64,000 bases of DNA, taken from NCBI RefSeq assembly GCF_033115175.1, contig NC_084832.1, positions 10,405,342-10,469,341 of the forward strand, in the 5' to 3' direction. The notes beneath the pieces are model-generated. The model saw only the letters and a program-made list of their open reading frames with translations. It had not been told where the DNA came from and searched no databases. Positions 12,649 to 22,423 of the stretch are shown here, in pieces; within the stretch, counting starts at the first letter, position 1; every line of letters starts with the position of its first letter. Origin of the DNA: Lepus europaeus (taxonomy: Eukaryota > Chordata > Mammalia > Lagomorpha > Leporidae). Made by a program: the position numbers and the translations under genes.

Positions 12649-13011
12649 TTAAAAGAAAAAGATTTATTTATTTGAAATCCAGAATGGCAGAGAAATAGGG
12701 AGAGGAGGAGAGGGAGAGGGAAGCAGGGAAGAGAGGAAGAGAATGAGGGATCTTCTATCTGCTTGTTCAGTCTTCCAGTAGCCATAACAACAAGGTCTTG
12801 GCCAGGTCAAAGCCAGGAGCCTGGAATTCTATCCTGGTTGCCTGCATGGATGGTAAGGGTTCAAGTGCTTGGGGCCATTTTCAGTTGCTATCCAGGTATA
12901 TTAGCAGGAAGCTGGATTGGAAGCAGAGCAGCTAGAACTTGGACCCACACTGTTAAAGGGGAAGATGGCACTGTAAGCAGAAGCTTAAACTGCTGTGCCA
13001 CAATAATGGTT
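12649..13011 (-). mobile_element. CSINE with perfect target duplication
   Basis: Minus-strand C-repeat flanked by the 14-base target duplication CCTTGATGTAGAAT at 12635-12648 and 13012-13025. The plus strand shows AAAGATTTATTTATTTG at the tail side, a purine-rich GAGAGGAGGAGAGG tract, the body, and the head TGCTGTGCCACAATAATGG. Confidence 0.92.
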
Positions 13012-13025
13012 CCTTGATGTAGAAT

Positions 13026-13551
13026 ACTTTTTATTCACCCATTTCTCTGGTACTTTCCCAGTGGTAATACATTGGGATACTCTGGAACCCTCTAGAGGAT
13101 ACCAGAATGCTATAGAAACAGCATATGATATCTGTCCCTGATTGACATAAAAAATTATTTCTTAATTATTTGACAATGAAATTGTCATTTTTCCTCTCCC
13201 AAAAGACAATGCTTCTCTGTTTTTGAAGTCTACTTCTCAATGTATGTCATCAGGCATTACATTCATGGGCTTTTAGCATTTCCTCTTTCTTTACTTACCA
13301 AATGTTTTTAGACTGCTGTTAGTCTTTAAGCTATATGTCATGATTCTTTGACAGAGAGGCCATCACTATATAGCTTTCCAATTTCTGGACTTTAATAGAA
13401 GTACTTGTTTTAATTCTTACCTTGACTGATGTTTCCCAAAAGGCCAGGATATTCGATTTAATTTTTGGCATCCTGAAATGCCTCATAAGGATCAGAAAAC
13501 TGAGTGGGAAAGATGTTTATTATATTTTTGTTTTTCAACACCTGGCATTAA
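13026..13551. other. Unique spacer, nothing recognised
   Basis: AT-rich sequence between two SINEs. No feature could be supported. Confidence 0.4.
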
Positions 13552-13570
13552 AGGAGTTCATTTTTTCTTT

Positions 13571-13861
13571 CTTTTTTTTTTAAGATTTTATTTACTTATT
13601 TGAGAGGCAGAGAAAGGTCTTCCATCTGCTGGTTCACTCCCCAAATGGTTGTGACTGCCAGAGGTGGGCTAATCCAAGCCAGGAGCCAAGAGCTTCCTGA
13701 GTCCTCCACCCAGGAACAAGTTCCCAAACACGTAAGCCATCTACTGCTTTCACAGGCCATAGCAGAGAGCTGGATTGGAAGAGGATCAGCCAGGACTGGA
13801 ACCTGCATATATATGGGATGCAGGTGGAGGCTTAGCCCACTACACCATGAGGCCTGCCCCC
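13571..13861 (-). mobile_element. CSINE with target duplication
   Basis: Minus-strand C-repeat. AGGAGTTCATTTT is present on both sides (from 13552 and from 13862). It is the last SINE before a 9-kb SINE-free interval around the FGF14 exon. Confidence 0.92.
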
Positions 13862-13879
13862 AGGAGTTCATTTTCTTTA

Positions 13880-14755
13880 AAATCAGACTCTCATCAGTCC
13901 TCATATACATAAATCTATATCTATTGTTTGGTGATAGTTTGATGTACCATACAGTGGAGGCATTTTTGATACTAGATGGAACTTCTAAAATGCATTTTTA
14001 AATTAAAGTTAAAATTATTATACCAATTATCCTATAAGATGAAGACAAATTGGCATAACTTTAATCCATTTATTTAAGAGTGAGTGGTCAGTTCCCAAAT
14101 ATGGCAAAATGCTACTTTTTATTAACTTTGAGTAGTGAGCACACCGGAGTTGTATATTCTTTGTAATAGTTTGTAGTGCTTTGTACGTCGTCTTTTTCCA
14201 CAATAAAATAAAATAAACCAAGGGCTCTGACCTTTGGTTTTCTGGCTGAGTGGGAAGCTGGGTAATAGCTTCATGAAGACAGAAAATTTGCCCATTTTGT
14301 TTGGTTAGATTGGTGAGGGTACTCTGCCTAGATGAGAAGTAAATGAGGGTGAACTTAGTGCTAGTCAGCTGTACATGGCTGCTGAATCCAGTGCATCAGG
14401 GCGTGATTTAAACAGGCTGCTTTCTGTACAAAAAATTATTCCAGGATAATGGGCTGTTTGTCTAGCAAAGACATACATTGGTCACTGTGCATGTGTCCCT
14501 ACCCAGGGAACTATAGTTTCCCTCCTCAGATTTTAGTGGCTGTCCTTTGAGCAGGCTGTGTATGACACCCTTCTGGCTTACGCTGGTTTGTGTTTTCCAA
14601 ACAGCACCTTAAGTGGGACTCAAATAATAATCACAGCAGCGGGAGCTTCCCTTGACGTTGGGGCTGCTTTTGAAAAAAAGAAAGAAAAGAAGAAGAAAAG
14701 GTGGCGCTAATGCTGTCTGTGCGGAGTGCATTTAACTCCCGTTTCTCTTTCTGCT
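13880..14755. other. SINE-free proximal upstream flank
   Basis: Unique sequence leading into the promoter region. It becomes less AT-rich from about 14.45 kb. No coding signal recognised. Confidence 0.45.
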
Positions 14756-14776
14756 CCCACCCCCACCCCCACCCCA
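14756..14776 (-). promoter_or_regulatory. Potential G-quadruplex, minus strand
   Basis: Four C-runs of three to five bases separated by single A residues (CCCACCCCCACCCCCACCCC). The minus strand therefore has the G-tract pattern of a tight-loop quadruplex. It lies just upstream of the GC-rich block before exon 1B. Confidence 0.5.
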
Positions 14777-14849
14777 GGCATTCTCTGAGGTCTACTCTTC
14801 CTAATTGTCCAGTCTCCCTCTCTACCTGCACTTTTAACAGAAGGCTCTT

Positions 14850-15260
14850 GGGGTGCCTGGGAGGGCCGGCCGCGGGGGCCCGGCCGGGGCAGGGCCTAGG
14901 AGGGCGAGGGTCCCGGGGCGGCCCGGGGGAGCCTCCAGGAGGGGCGCAGCACAGGGACTGCAGTGACAGTGCCCTCCCCGGGCGGCTTGAGGCACCTCAC
15001 TGGTGACGGGTCTGAGAGCACGTGGCTACGTCATGGAAAGCCAGTCTTTTCAATGCAAACTTCAACTCCTCCTCCTCCTCCCTCTAATGCCTGTAACTCA
15101 CAGTCGAGGCTGGGCGAGGAATCCGGAGGGGAGGTTTTTCCTCATGCTCACGGCGGCGGCTGGAAGCTGGAAGAGTGAGAGGAAGCAGCAGCGAGGGGGT
15201 TCGTGGCGCTCTGGACCTGCTACGAGACTGACGAGGGGAGGGGGCACCTAGAACCGCATC
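14850..15260 (+). promoter_or_regulatory. GC-rich candidate FGF14-1B promoter
   Basis: A sharp change from AT-rich flank to GC- and CpG-rich sequence, with GC boxes and G-runs (for example at 14867-14945, including GGGGCGGCCCGGGGG). It also holds an E-box/CRE-half pair at 15019-15033 and a CCTCCTCCTCC tract. No TATA box stands out. Its place 0.6-1.0 kb before the FGF14 start codon, on the same strand, makes it the best promoter candidate. The exact transcription start cannot be read from sequence. Confidence 0.55.
15019..15033 (+). promoter_or_regulatory. E-box CACGTG next to CRE half-site TACGTCA
   Basis: CACGTG at 15019-15024 is a canonical palindromic E-box (USF/MYC/CLOCK class). TACGTCA at 15027-15033 is a CREB/ATF half-site variant. 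The two are separated by two bases. A second CACGTG occurs at 15832-15837 inside the leader. Binding is inferred from motif only. Confidence 0.4.
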
Positions 15261-15327
15261 TTTTCTCCGTGGTGATTGGGAGCTGCAGGTTCAAATGCGA
15301 TCCCACTGAGCGCTGGCGATCGATTAT

Positions 15328-15353
15328 TAAAAAAAAAAAAAAAAAAAAAAAAA
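15328..15353. repeat. Poly(A) tract
   Basis: An A run of about 26 bases sits in an otherwise GC-rich region, flanked by GATTATT and TCGACC. No SINE body is attached, so it is a simple homopolymer and not a retroelement tail. Confidence 0.7.
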
Positions 15354-15435
15354 ATCGACCCTGGGAGAAGGGAGGCTGCCTTCGGCCGTCAGACTCCATC
15401 CCGGAGGTGGTATTGGTGTGTGAGTGTGTGTGCTG

Positions 15436-15527
15436 GTTTTTTTTTTTTTTTTCCTTCCTTTCTTTTCTTTTTTCCTTTTCTTTTTTTCCTTTCCTTTGGT
15501 TTCCCTTTTGCCCCCTTTCTCTCCTAG
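15436..15527 (+). other. Long polypyrimidine tract ending in a 3' splice site-like CTAG
   Basis: About 90 bases of nearly uninterrupted T/C end in CTCTCCTAG at 15519-15527, followed by GGC. This is what a strong 3' splice site looks like. It lies 355 bases before the FGF14-1B start codon on the same strand. If used, the exon would begin at 15528 and an upstream non-coding exon would exist. The tract may instead be part of an unspliced leader. Confidence 0.4.
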
Positions 15528-15536
15528 GGCTACACA

Positions 15537-15557
15537 ATGGCAGTCTTCTCTCAGTGA
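15537..15557 (+). promoter_or_regulatory. uORF1, six codons
   Basis: An ATG in strong context (A at -3, G at +4) opens a six-codon frame ending in TGA. It would be the first AUG met if transcription or splicing begins just upstream. Confidence 0.4.
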
Positions 15558-15617
15558 GCTGAATCCAGCCTTCCTCCTGCAGAGCCACCCAGCCCTGTAG
15601 CGACCAAGTACAAGGCT

Positions 15618-15761
15618 ATGGTTTTCTCTTTGGGGACCTTTAGTGCGTTCCTGTGCTCCCAGCTTAGTTCTGGTCTCAGTTGGGATTTCTTTGCTTTTTT
15701 TGTTGGGCTTCATGCTGAAAAAGGATTTTTTTCCAAGCCTTTGGTAAGAATCCAGTGGTGA
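15618..15761 (+). promoter_or_regulatory. uORF2, 47 codons
   Basis: An ATG with G at -3 and G at +4 opens a 47-codon frame that ends in TGA 121 bases before the FGF14 start. The peptide is rich in Phe and Ser and matches no family I know. Its likely role, if any, is to reduce or gate translation of the main frame. Confidence 0.4.
15712..15747 (+). promoter_or_regulatory. uORF3, in frame with the main ORF but stopped
   Basis: A short ATG-initiated frame of 11 codons ends at TAA 15745-15747. It is in the same frame as the FGF14 coding sequence and lies inside uORF2 in another frame. Its stop rules out an extended amino terminus from this ATG. Confidence 0.35.
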
Positions 15762-15882
15762 CCAAGGGGGGAATAAATCCTTCACCCTGGCCGAAAAAAA
15801 ACAATCACTGAGAAGTCTCAAAGAAATAGACCACGTGAGGGGAAAGAACTGGGAGAAGATCCGGAATATTATCGTTTTTCCT

Positions 15883-16090
15883 ATGGTAAAACCGGTACCC
15901 CTCTTCAGGAGAACTGATTTCAAATTATTATTATGCAACCACAAGGATCTGTTCTTTCTCAGGGTGTCTAAGCTGCTGGATTGCTTTTCGCCCAAATCAA
16001 TGTGGTTTCTTTGGAACATTTTCAGCAAAGGAACGCATATGCTGCAGTGTCTTTGTGGCAAGAGTCTTAAGAAAAACAAGACCCCAACTG
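15883..16090 (+). CDS. FGF14: FGF14 isoform 1B, first coding exon
   Basis: The translation begins MVKPVPLFRRTDFKLLLCNH and ends KGTHMLQCLCGKSLKKNK-TPT, which I recognise as the isoform-specific 1B amino terminus of FGF14 (FHF4). The exon encodes 69 codons plus one G, so it ends in phase 1. The known 252-residue protein has a 69-residue 1B segment before the shared core, so the length fits. The core continues with Asp, which needs G joined to AT from exon 2. FGF14 is an intracellular, non-secreted FGF homologue. It binds the carboxy-terminal tails of neuronal voltage-gated sodium channels at the axon initial segment and tunes their gating. No signal peptide is visible, as expected. This exon lacks the beta-trefoil core, which lies in exons 2-5 outside the window. 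ATG 15883 is the first in-frame ATG after a stop at 15745. One residue (Thr in K-T-P-T) differs from the Asn I recall in human and mouse. Confidence 0.95.
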
Positions 16091-16096
16091 GTAAGC
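16091..16096 (+). other. FGF14: 5' splice donor of FGF14 exon 1B
   Basis: The junction reads AACTG|GTAAGC, a strong donor match. Translation past it reaches a stop quickly, at TGA 16252-16254, after a hydrophobic run with no counterpart in FGF14. This supports splicing here. Confidence 0.9.
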
Positions 16097-16429
16097 AAAA
16101 CGTGCATCGTGTTATTCTTATCATTATGGCTATGGTGTTTTTCCTCATAATAACCTGTCTGTTGCTCATGGAGCTAGCTCTGCAGTTCTACGCAGGAAGG
16201 CAGGGGAACACACAAGCCAGCAGGACGGTTTTGAATCTAGAGGTGTTGCATGAATAAACAAGTAACAGCTGGATCCGCGGCTGCGAACCCCCAAACCGTT
16301 ATCGGCAGCTCTTGGCTGTGACACAATCCATCAGTAGGAGGGAGGAGGAAACTTTTTTTTTTTTTTTGTAATGTATTTGGGTTGCCTGTGCTTGGTGGAC
16401 AATCAGAGGACCATGGCTTTAAGCTTCGG

Positions 16430-17530
16430 TAGTCGCCAGGAAAACGCACTCGTGCTGCAGGTGCGGGGGACACGGCTCGGCTCCAGACTTTGTGATGAGC
16501 TTGCACAATATCCGCCACCCCATCACCTCTGCCGAAGTCAAAGCGGCCCCCTCCCTGGCGGCCCCGCTCCTCCGTCAGCCCCCGCCTCCCGCCCCCGTCT
16601 GGCTCCCGGCGCCCGCCCGAGGATTAACTCATTCCCCGCGTCTGCCTCCCTCCACAGCCGGCCCCTGGGGGTGGCGAAGCCCGGCTCCCGCCTGCGGGCC
16701 ACAGCCCGGCCCCTCTGCCGGGCGGGATAGAAATCTGCCCCTCTAGGAAGTGGTCCCACTGCAGGACAAACCCTGGGCCCCGGTGCTGGCTTTGAGCTTC
16801 CCGAGGGTCAGGCACCCCGGGGCCAAAGAGCGCCCACAGGGACACTTTCAGCGCATTACATAAGAAAGGCAAATGCGGGCGATCCTGGGATGTGGGACCC
16901 CAGAGGCTCACTTCTCAGAGTCTCAGTCTGGGGAGTTTGGGGAGGGGGGCGAGCCACCCGGACGAGGCCAGGCCGGAGGGCTGCGTGGCGGCGGCGGCCG
17001 AGCGCAGCCTTTCCCCGAACCCCGCTAGCCGGCAGTCAGGGATGCCTGGTGTCCCCTGGCTCCATTCAGGGTGGGGAAGGGGTCCAGGACCTGGCGTGGG
17101 GGCGTCTTGGGCCGTGGTGGGAGGAGGGGTGGGGATGGGGGGCGGGGGCCGGTCATCCCGCAGTGGCATCCCGGGTGCTGGAGGTCCGGCACTGCGGTGC
17201 CGTAGATCACGGCTCTCGGCGGTCGCCCTGACACCCGGAGCTTCAGCTGGGCGAGTGAACCCTAGCTCTGAGGAGGGGGCTGCGGAGGAGGCTCCGGTGG
17301 GCGGGGTGGAGGCTGAGCGCCCTCGGCCGCCGCCAGGGATGCGGTCCAAGGGATCCCGTGGCGCGGTGCTGCGTGGTCCAGGCGGCCCCTGGCTGGGACG
17401 GTGCGGGGCTGTGTCAGGCTCTAGGGGTAGCCGCTGGCGGCCAGGCGGGCCCCGTGCCGCAGTGGACTGCCACTGCCCCGGAATCCTCACCCCCGCGCTC
17501 TCGCCTGCACTACACCCCTTCCAGCCAGCC
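16430..17530. promoter_or_regulatory. CpG island at the start of the intron
   Basis: Dense CpG and GC over about 1.1 kb, starting about 340 bases after the splice donor, with GGCGG/CCGCC boxes throughout (for example 16540-16740, 16960-17010, 17200-17470). Long open frames exist on both strands (about 230-240 codons) but are Pro/Gly/Arg-rich and mutually antisense, as expected of stop-poor GC sequence. It probably belongs to the FGF14-1B promoter domain. Confidence 0.75.
17119..17148 (+). promoter_or_regulatory. Potential G-quadruplex, plus strand
   Basis: Five G-runs of three to six bases with loops of one to four bases lie within 30 bases, matching the usual quadruplex pattern. They sit on the FGF14 sense strand, so the structure could also form in the nascent RNA. 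Confidence 0.55.
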
Positions 17531-20500
17531 CTCGGCTGTCCCCTGTCCTTGTGCTCTTCTCCGGGGCCTCCAGCAACTCTGAGATGACGCCCCGACCCCT
17601 TCACAGGGGAGCAGCATGGTCCTCTAACCAGCCACACTTGCGATCCGGCGCGGGGTACCCCAGCAGCTCACCCAGCACTTGCATCTCACGGCCTAATGGG
17701 AAGACCCTTTTGCAAGACCCCTACAGCCGGGCAAGGGGAGAGTGGCAGCTGGGAAGGAGGGGCTGATGCTTCACTTGGTGAAAAGAGTGGCTTTGTCAAG
17801 CCCCCTAGTGTCTGGTGACAAGATCTAGCTCCCCTCTGAGAAAGGAATGAGGCCAACACCTTGTTTTCCCCTCTACTGTTTGGGCACCTGTAAGTCAGTC
17901 TTTCTATGGTACTGGCGTGTCTGAAATCAGTGCTAACAGTGAGTTTCTTTGCAGGGCTTTATAATTATTTCGTAAACAATACGAGTTTCCCCCCAGTGTA
18001 CTATCTACTATCTTCACATTACACCTCCTCTACCTACTTTTCATCTTTTCTGGATGTAGTCATTATGTTTTTTGTTTGTTTCTGAGGCATTTTGGAAGTT
18101 GCTCAATTATTTTTAGAGCAATTTATTTTGCAGTGCACGCATGCTAAAGTACTTGCATCCCAAGTGATGGGTTAACTCAAAGCGTGTCTAACAACATCAT
18201 CAGCTCTTAGAATGGTTGAGTCTTAGGTCACCAGAAATGAGAGGTCCAACCCACAAGTTGGAACCTTGATATTTAAAAGTGGGACACTAATGTTACACTG
18301 TCTCACTCCTCAAAGTTGATCCCAACCTGTGCCCAGCCATCCCCTTTGAGTGTTAAACTTGGTGACTTCTGTTCTCCCTCTGCTATTAACATGAAGTCTA
18401 AAATCATGGCCAGGTTTTTGATCCCAAGGTAGCAGTGCAACTAAGAAGTTAATTGGGTAATTAAAATAAAGCAAAGTCTGAAATCCTCTTAACTGTTAAA
18501 ACCAAAAGAACAGACTGCCTACTACCTATTATGTTATCTTAAGTCTAAAAAGAGGACAATTAACTGGTTTCAAACTAAGAATTCTGAAAGAATACTGCCA
18601 AATACCAGTGAATCTGGTATAAAACCCCTCTTATTATTTCAGAGGTAAATATTCATTTTTCTTCCCAATCTTTGTAAGTTAGGAAATGCTTTTCTGGTTA
18701 TTTCCAATTCTTTAATTTGCCAACAAGTGTGGATACTCTTATCAAAGGTTCCTGGGAAGGATATTGGAGCAGTGGCTATGTAATCTGGCTAGATTGAAAA
18801 TAAGTAGGTGATAGGAGTTGTGAGTTTAAGGGCCGAGTTTTTCCATCTATTCAAGCATGATTAATTAGTTACCTAAATGCTTACAGTGTTTTATAGTTGT
18901 TTTTATGTAAAACATAACTGGAAAAGAACATGTAGAATGTATCGGCAAAACATAATGCTTTTAAAAAATCAATCACAATGGCTTAAAAAGCTCCGGTATA
19001 AAGTAAATTGACATCTTCATAAGAAACACTGCACATCCTATGGTACAACTCTTGCCAGAGAACACACACACATCAAATGTCCTACTTTCCCTTACTTTCC
19101 TAGCAGGGCAATAGCTATGCATTTAGAATAAATGTTACCTGCTTCAGCTTGCACTGTATGAGTCACGCAAGGTGATTGTATTTTGGGCAAATCATTAAAT
19201 GGGGAATGTTAAGTCCGAGGCTCTTATTTTGCCTGGAGGAGGCCTGATAGGTTTTCTTTAACCCGGTATGATAGTTTGGACTGACCAATGTTTCTAACAG
19301 GCCAATTTGGGAAAAGATCTGGGTCACTGCTCTTTAAGCAAAGGGTGCTAAGAAAAGAAATGTCATTGAAAAAGTCCCCAATAAAGATACCCACTAAGGT
19401 CATGTCACAGCTATTTGTTTAGACACATAACGTGAAACAAACAAAGGCAGCCATGGACCATCAAATGTATGCACCCACTCAACCACACACATGACACCCC
19501 TAAAATCCCATGGCCTGCTAAAAAGCACAGGTTCTTGAAGTGAGTTGTGATGTAAGAGAATTTCTCTCAGTGTGAGTGTCAGTGGCAAGAAGGGTACGAG
19601 GCAGGTGCCCTGGACCTAGTGCTGCAGAACACACTGAGAACAGCACACAGACTCCTGGCCTCGAGTGTCTCCTTCTCTGAACTCGGCCTCCCTGGCTGCC
19701 ATGTAACTTTGTGAGGGAACAAGCAGAGCTCGGGAAGCCCCGTTAACCACTTTGTCTCCTAGCTTGTTTGGGTGCCTCTCAGCTTGTTTTGCCTTTTACT
19801 AACTGAGCTGTTTTCAAACTTTTTTTTTTTTTTTTAAACTTCCTTTATACTGAGAGCTGTCATGGCGTTTGGAAGGGAAAAAATAGGGAGACAAGGAAGA
19901 AAAGGGAATAAGCACTTCTCACTCCTCCTTCTCAGCCTGCCGACTCATCCTGGGTGCCTGTAGAGCTGGGTGAGCCACACGTGGGCTACAGCCTCCGCAT
20001 TTCTAAACACAGTATATATCACACGAAGATGTCAAATTCAGCCTGCATGGCTGCATCACCAAACAGGTGTAACGTTCTTCTCCTTCTAATATGCTTGGCT
20101 TTCATGTGGGATTCAATGTAATATGAGTAGGCCTTGGACTCCATCCAGGAAGCTTCCGTTACAGAGGTAGCAAATTAGTTGTGCAGAGCAGTGGCACGCC
20201 GTGAACCAAGGAATGGCATTTTCAATAGACTTCCCAGTGTTTGTTGGGAGAGCCGTAGATTTTTCTTTTTGGAAAGTTATATTCAAATTAACAAGTGTAA
20301 AATTCAACACATGATAATCTAAACTTAGTTTTAACAATGAATATTTCTTTGGCTGTAACCACATACAGCCTGTGCTCATCTTAGCATCTCTGAGAAAATT
20401 TGTTCAAATGATGCATTGCTTTCAGAAGGTGCTAAAGCTAATTCTGTGTATACTTCACATTTCCCAAAGTGAACGATTCCTTTAAAATGTTCGAACCCCA

Positions 20501-21690
20501 TCTTCTATGTATTAGCAACACAAACATTGGAGACTTTTGTGAAGTGTTTTATACATACGGTAACAAGAACAACAACCAATGTTTTCACTCCTTTGCACAT
20601 TTTGGCATCATACCTCACTCAGATTGACTCATAAGTTTTCTATAAATACCATGTAGATGTCTCAAAATGGAACCAATTATTCAAAATCATTTCCTATGCC
20701 TTAAGAGGAAAGGGTTGGGAATGTTCGAAAAGTATAGCAAAAGCTCCTCTACTAAGCCTTAAATGAGTCATTGCATTGTGCCTGTTTTTTATAAAGCTTT
20801 TGAGTTTGATTCAGTCTTACCTCCAGGAAGGACTGTGGATCAGGGAACTAGCTCAGTGCATATCAACCTGCCCAGTGCTGTGGAGCAGATTTCGTTCTGA
20901 AGGGGTTGAATCTGGGCACAGAAGGGCATGGAGTTTTCTGAGGGAGACTTCTTAGTTCCTCCATCTAGATGCCATAGTGTTGTTGCTATTCTGCTTTTGA
21001 AGGACCAACTATCTGCTAGTGTTTTTCTTGTATCATTCTTCACGTGCTACAAAGTACTTTTTTTTTTTTCTTTACATCGGTCAGAATGTAAAATGTGGGA
21101 TGGTGAACCGAAGTGAAGTTCAGAACGTGAAGGCGGAAGGAGGGACAATGCAGACAGGCTTCATAGGCAACACGAGGGTTTCTGCTTGCCTAACCTGAGG
21201 TCACCTGAGAAATGACCCAGCAGCTCTTGGGCACTACTGCTTTTGTCACTTTGTCCTGACCAAAACTCTGCTTATAACACACGACAGGTTTTCAATACAT
21301 TTTAATAAAATGAACTAATAGTGAGAAAAAATAGGTGCCTCTGGAAACAAAGAAAGGTAGGACTATCGTACATCTGATTAGTCCACCTATGTCTATACCT
21401 TCTCAACAGTGCCAACCAACAATCTGGTTTATAGATGATAAAAAATAATAAAATCAAGAAGGGAAAAAGCTGTGAGTGGCTTTAGGGTCTGACTTTCGAT
21501 CTGAAACACTGCATGGAAACATTCCCTTCGCTCACAGTTTTTAATACCTTGTTCTAAACCTCAAAACTCCAGCCTACCATCTGCGCCTCACCCCTGAACC
21601 TCCTGCAAAAATACGGACTCAACAGCCCAGTGCATTCTCGCTGGCGCTCTTGGCCTTAGAACAGCCGACCTTAGGACATCTCTGGGTTCA
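17531..21690. other. SINE-free unique intron sequence
   Basis: About 4 kb of unique sequence with no C-repeat, L1 or LTR that I can recognise and no coding exon. Short T runs lie at 19821-19835 and 21058-21069. The absence of young insertions next to the promoter suggests constraint, but no single regulatory element can be pinpointed. Confidence 0.5.
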
Positions 21691-22370
21691 CCCCTGGCAG
21701 GGCCTCCTTGCTTTGCGTTTCCTAACCTTTACTTTTCTCCTCCTTACAAAGGAGGACTTGCTGAGTCGCTCCTCGGGGTAAGCAGCCCCGCCCCGGCGGC
21801 CTGTCTTCTTCTGGAGGCCACAGGCTAGAGCGGAGCCCCTGCTGTCCTATTTTGTTCTGCAGCTGTAAACGCATGCATCCTCCAACTTCGTAGCTCCCTG
21901 CACTTCCAACAGCCGAGGTGCGCTGTGTGCCTCCTCCTCTCCAGAGCCACTTTGAAGCCGGGAGCCGGGCTGCGAGGCGCACAGTCTGTGTCAGGGCCCG
22001 CAAAGTTTGACAGAAGCCAGGGCTCCGTGCAGAGGCCTCGGTTTCCAGAGAACCATGTCATTATTGTTTTCTGCAAAGCCGCCAGGGGCCAACGCTGCAG
22101 CTCTGAGCTGCTTCCAGGTGTCCAGTCCTCGGTAATCCGGCCGAGACTGGACTCGCTGGGCCCTGACAATGGGGGACCAGCAGGGCAGGCGCGGGCCTCC
22201 TCCAGGTGGGAAGCGGTGGCCACACGCCCTGGTCACGCCTCTTCCCTCGGATCCCTGGGACCCACGCTGGCTCGCTCCAGCCTCGGTGCGCCGGGGGCTC
22301 CGCTACGCAATGCGGCGGAAGCGGCCCACTGGAGCCTCCGTAGCGCGGGAAGTTCCCGTTGCCGCGGAGA

Positions 22371-22383
22371 TGACCTCTGACCT
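22371..22383 (+). promoter_or_regulatory. Perfect DR1 nuclear-receptor site
   Basis: TGACCTCTGACCT is two exact TGACCT half-sites separated by one base, the DR1 arrangement bound by RXR heterodimers, HNF4 and COUP-TF factors. It lies 27 bases before an X-box in the second CpG block. Function is inferred from motif only. Confidence 0.45.
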
Positions 22384-22409
22384 CAGGGCTTGGCTAGGAC
22401 CCTGCAGCC

Positions 22410-22423
22410 GTTGTTATGGAAAC
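22410..22423 (+). promoter_or_regulatory. RFX X-box
   Basis: GTTGTTATGGAAAC is a full match to the palindromic RFX consensus GTTGYYATGGNAAC. RFX sites of this quality are typical of promoters, especially of ciliary and neuronal genes. Its position in a CpG-rich block supports promoter activity there. Confidence 0.55.

Larger units (their letters stand above)
15528..15882 (+). other. FGF14: Probable 5' leader of FGF14 exon 1B
   Basis: The stretch directly before the start codon is not repeat-derived. It carries an in-frame stop (TAA 15745-15747) with no in-frame ATG between it and 15883, so the coding start is well defined. It contains three upstream ORFs and an E-box at 15832. The true 5' limit depends on whether the 15527 splice site is used. 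Confidence 0.55.

Noticed and set aside
15835..15882. In-frame upstream extension of the FGF14 frame beginning at GTG 15835
   Set aside because: There is no ATG in frame between the TAA at 15745 and the ATG at 15883, and the known isoform begins MVKPVPL at 15883.
15327..16169. 280-codon open frame on the minus strand across exon 1B
   Set aside because: It is antisense to the recognised FGF14 exon and starts in homopolymer-coded Lys/Phe runs. Its openness is a shadow of the sense frame and low-complexity tracts.
16091..16257. Read-through of the FGF14 frame into the intron, giving a hydrophobic, membrane-like tail
   Set aside because: The junction is a strong donor at the position where the known protein continues in exon 2. 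The hydrophobic stretch has no counterpart in FGF14. An intron-retained product is possible but unsupported.
16892..17637. Long open frames (231 and 240 codons) on both strands in the CpG island
   Set aside because: They are Pro/Gly/Arg-rich, mutually antisense, and without any recognisable domain. GC-rich DNA has few stop codons by chance.
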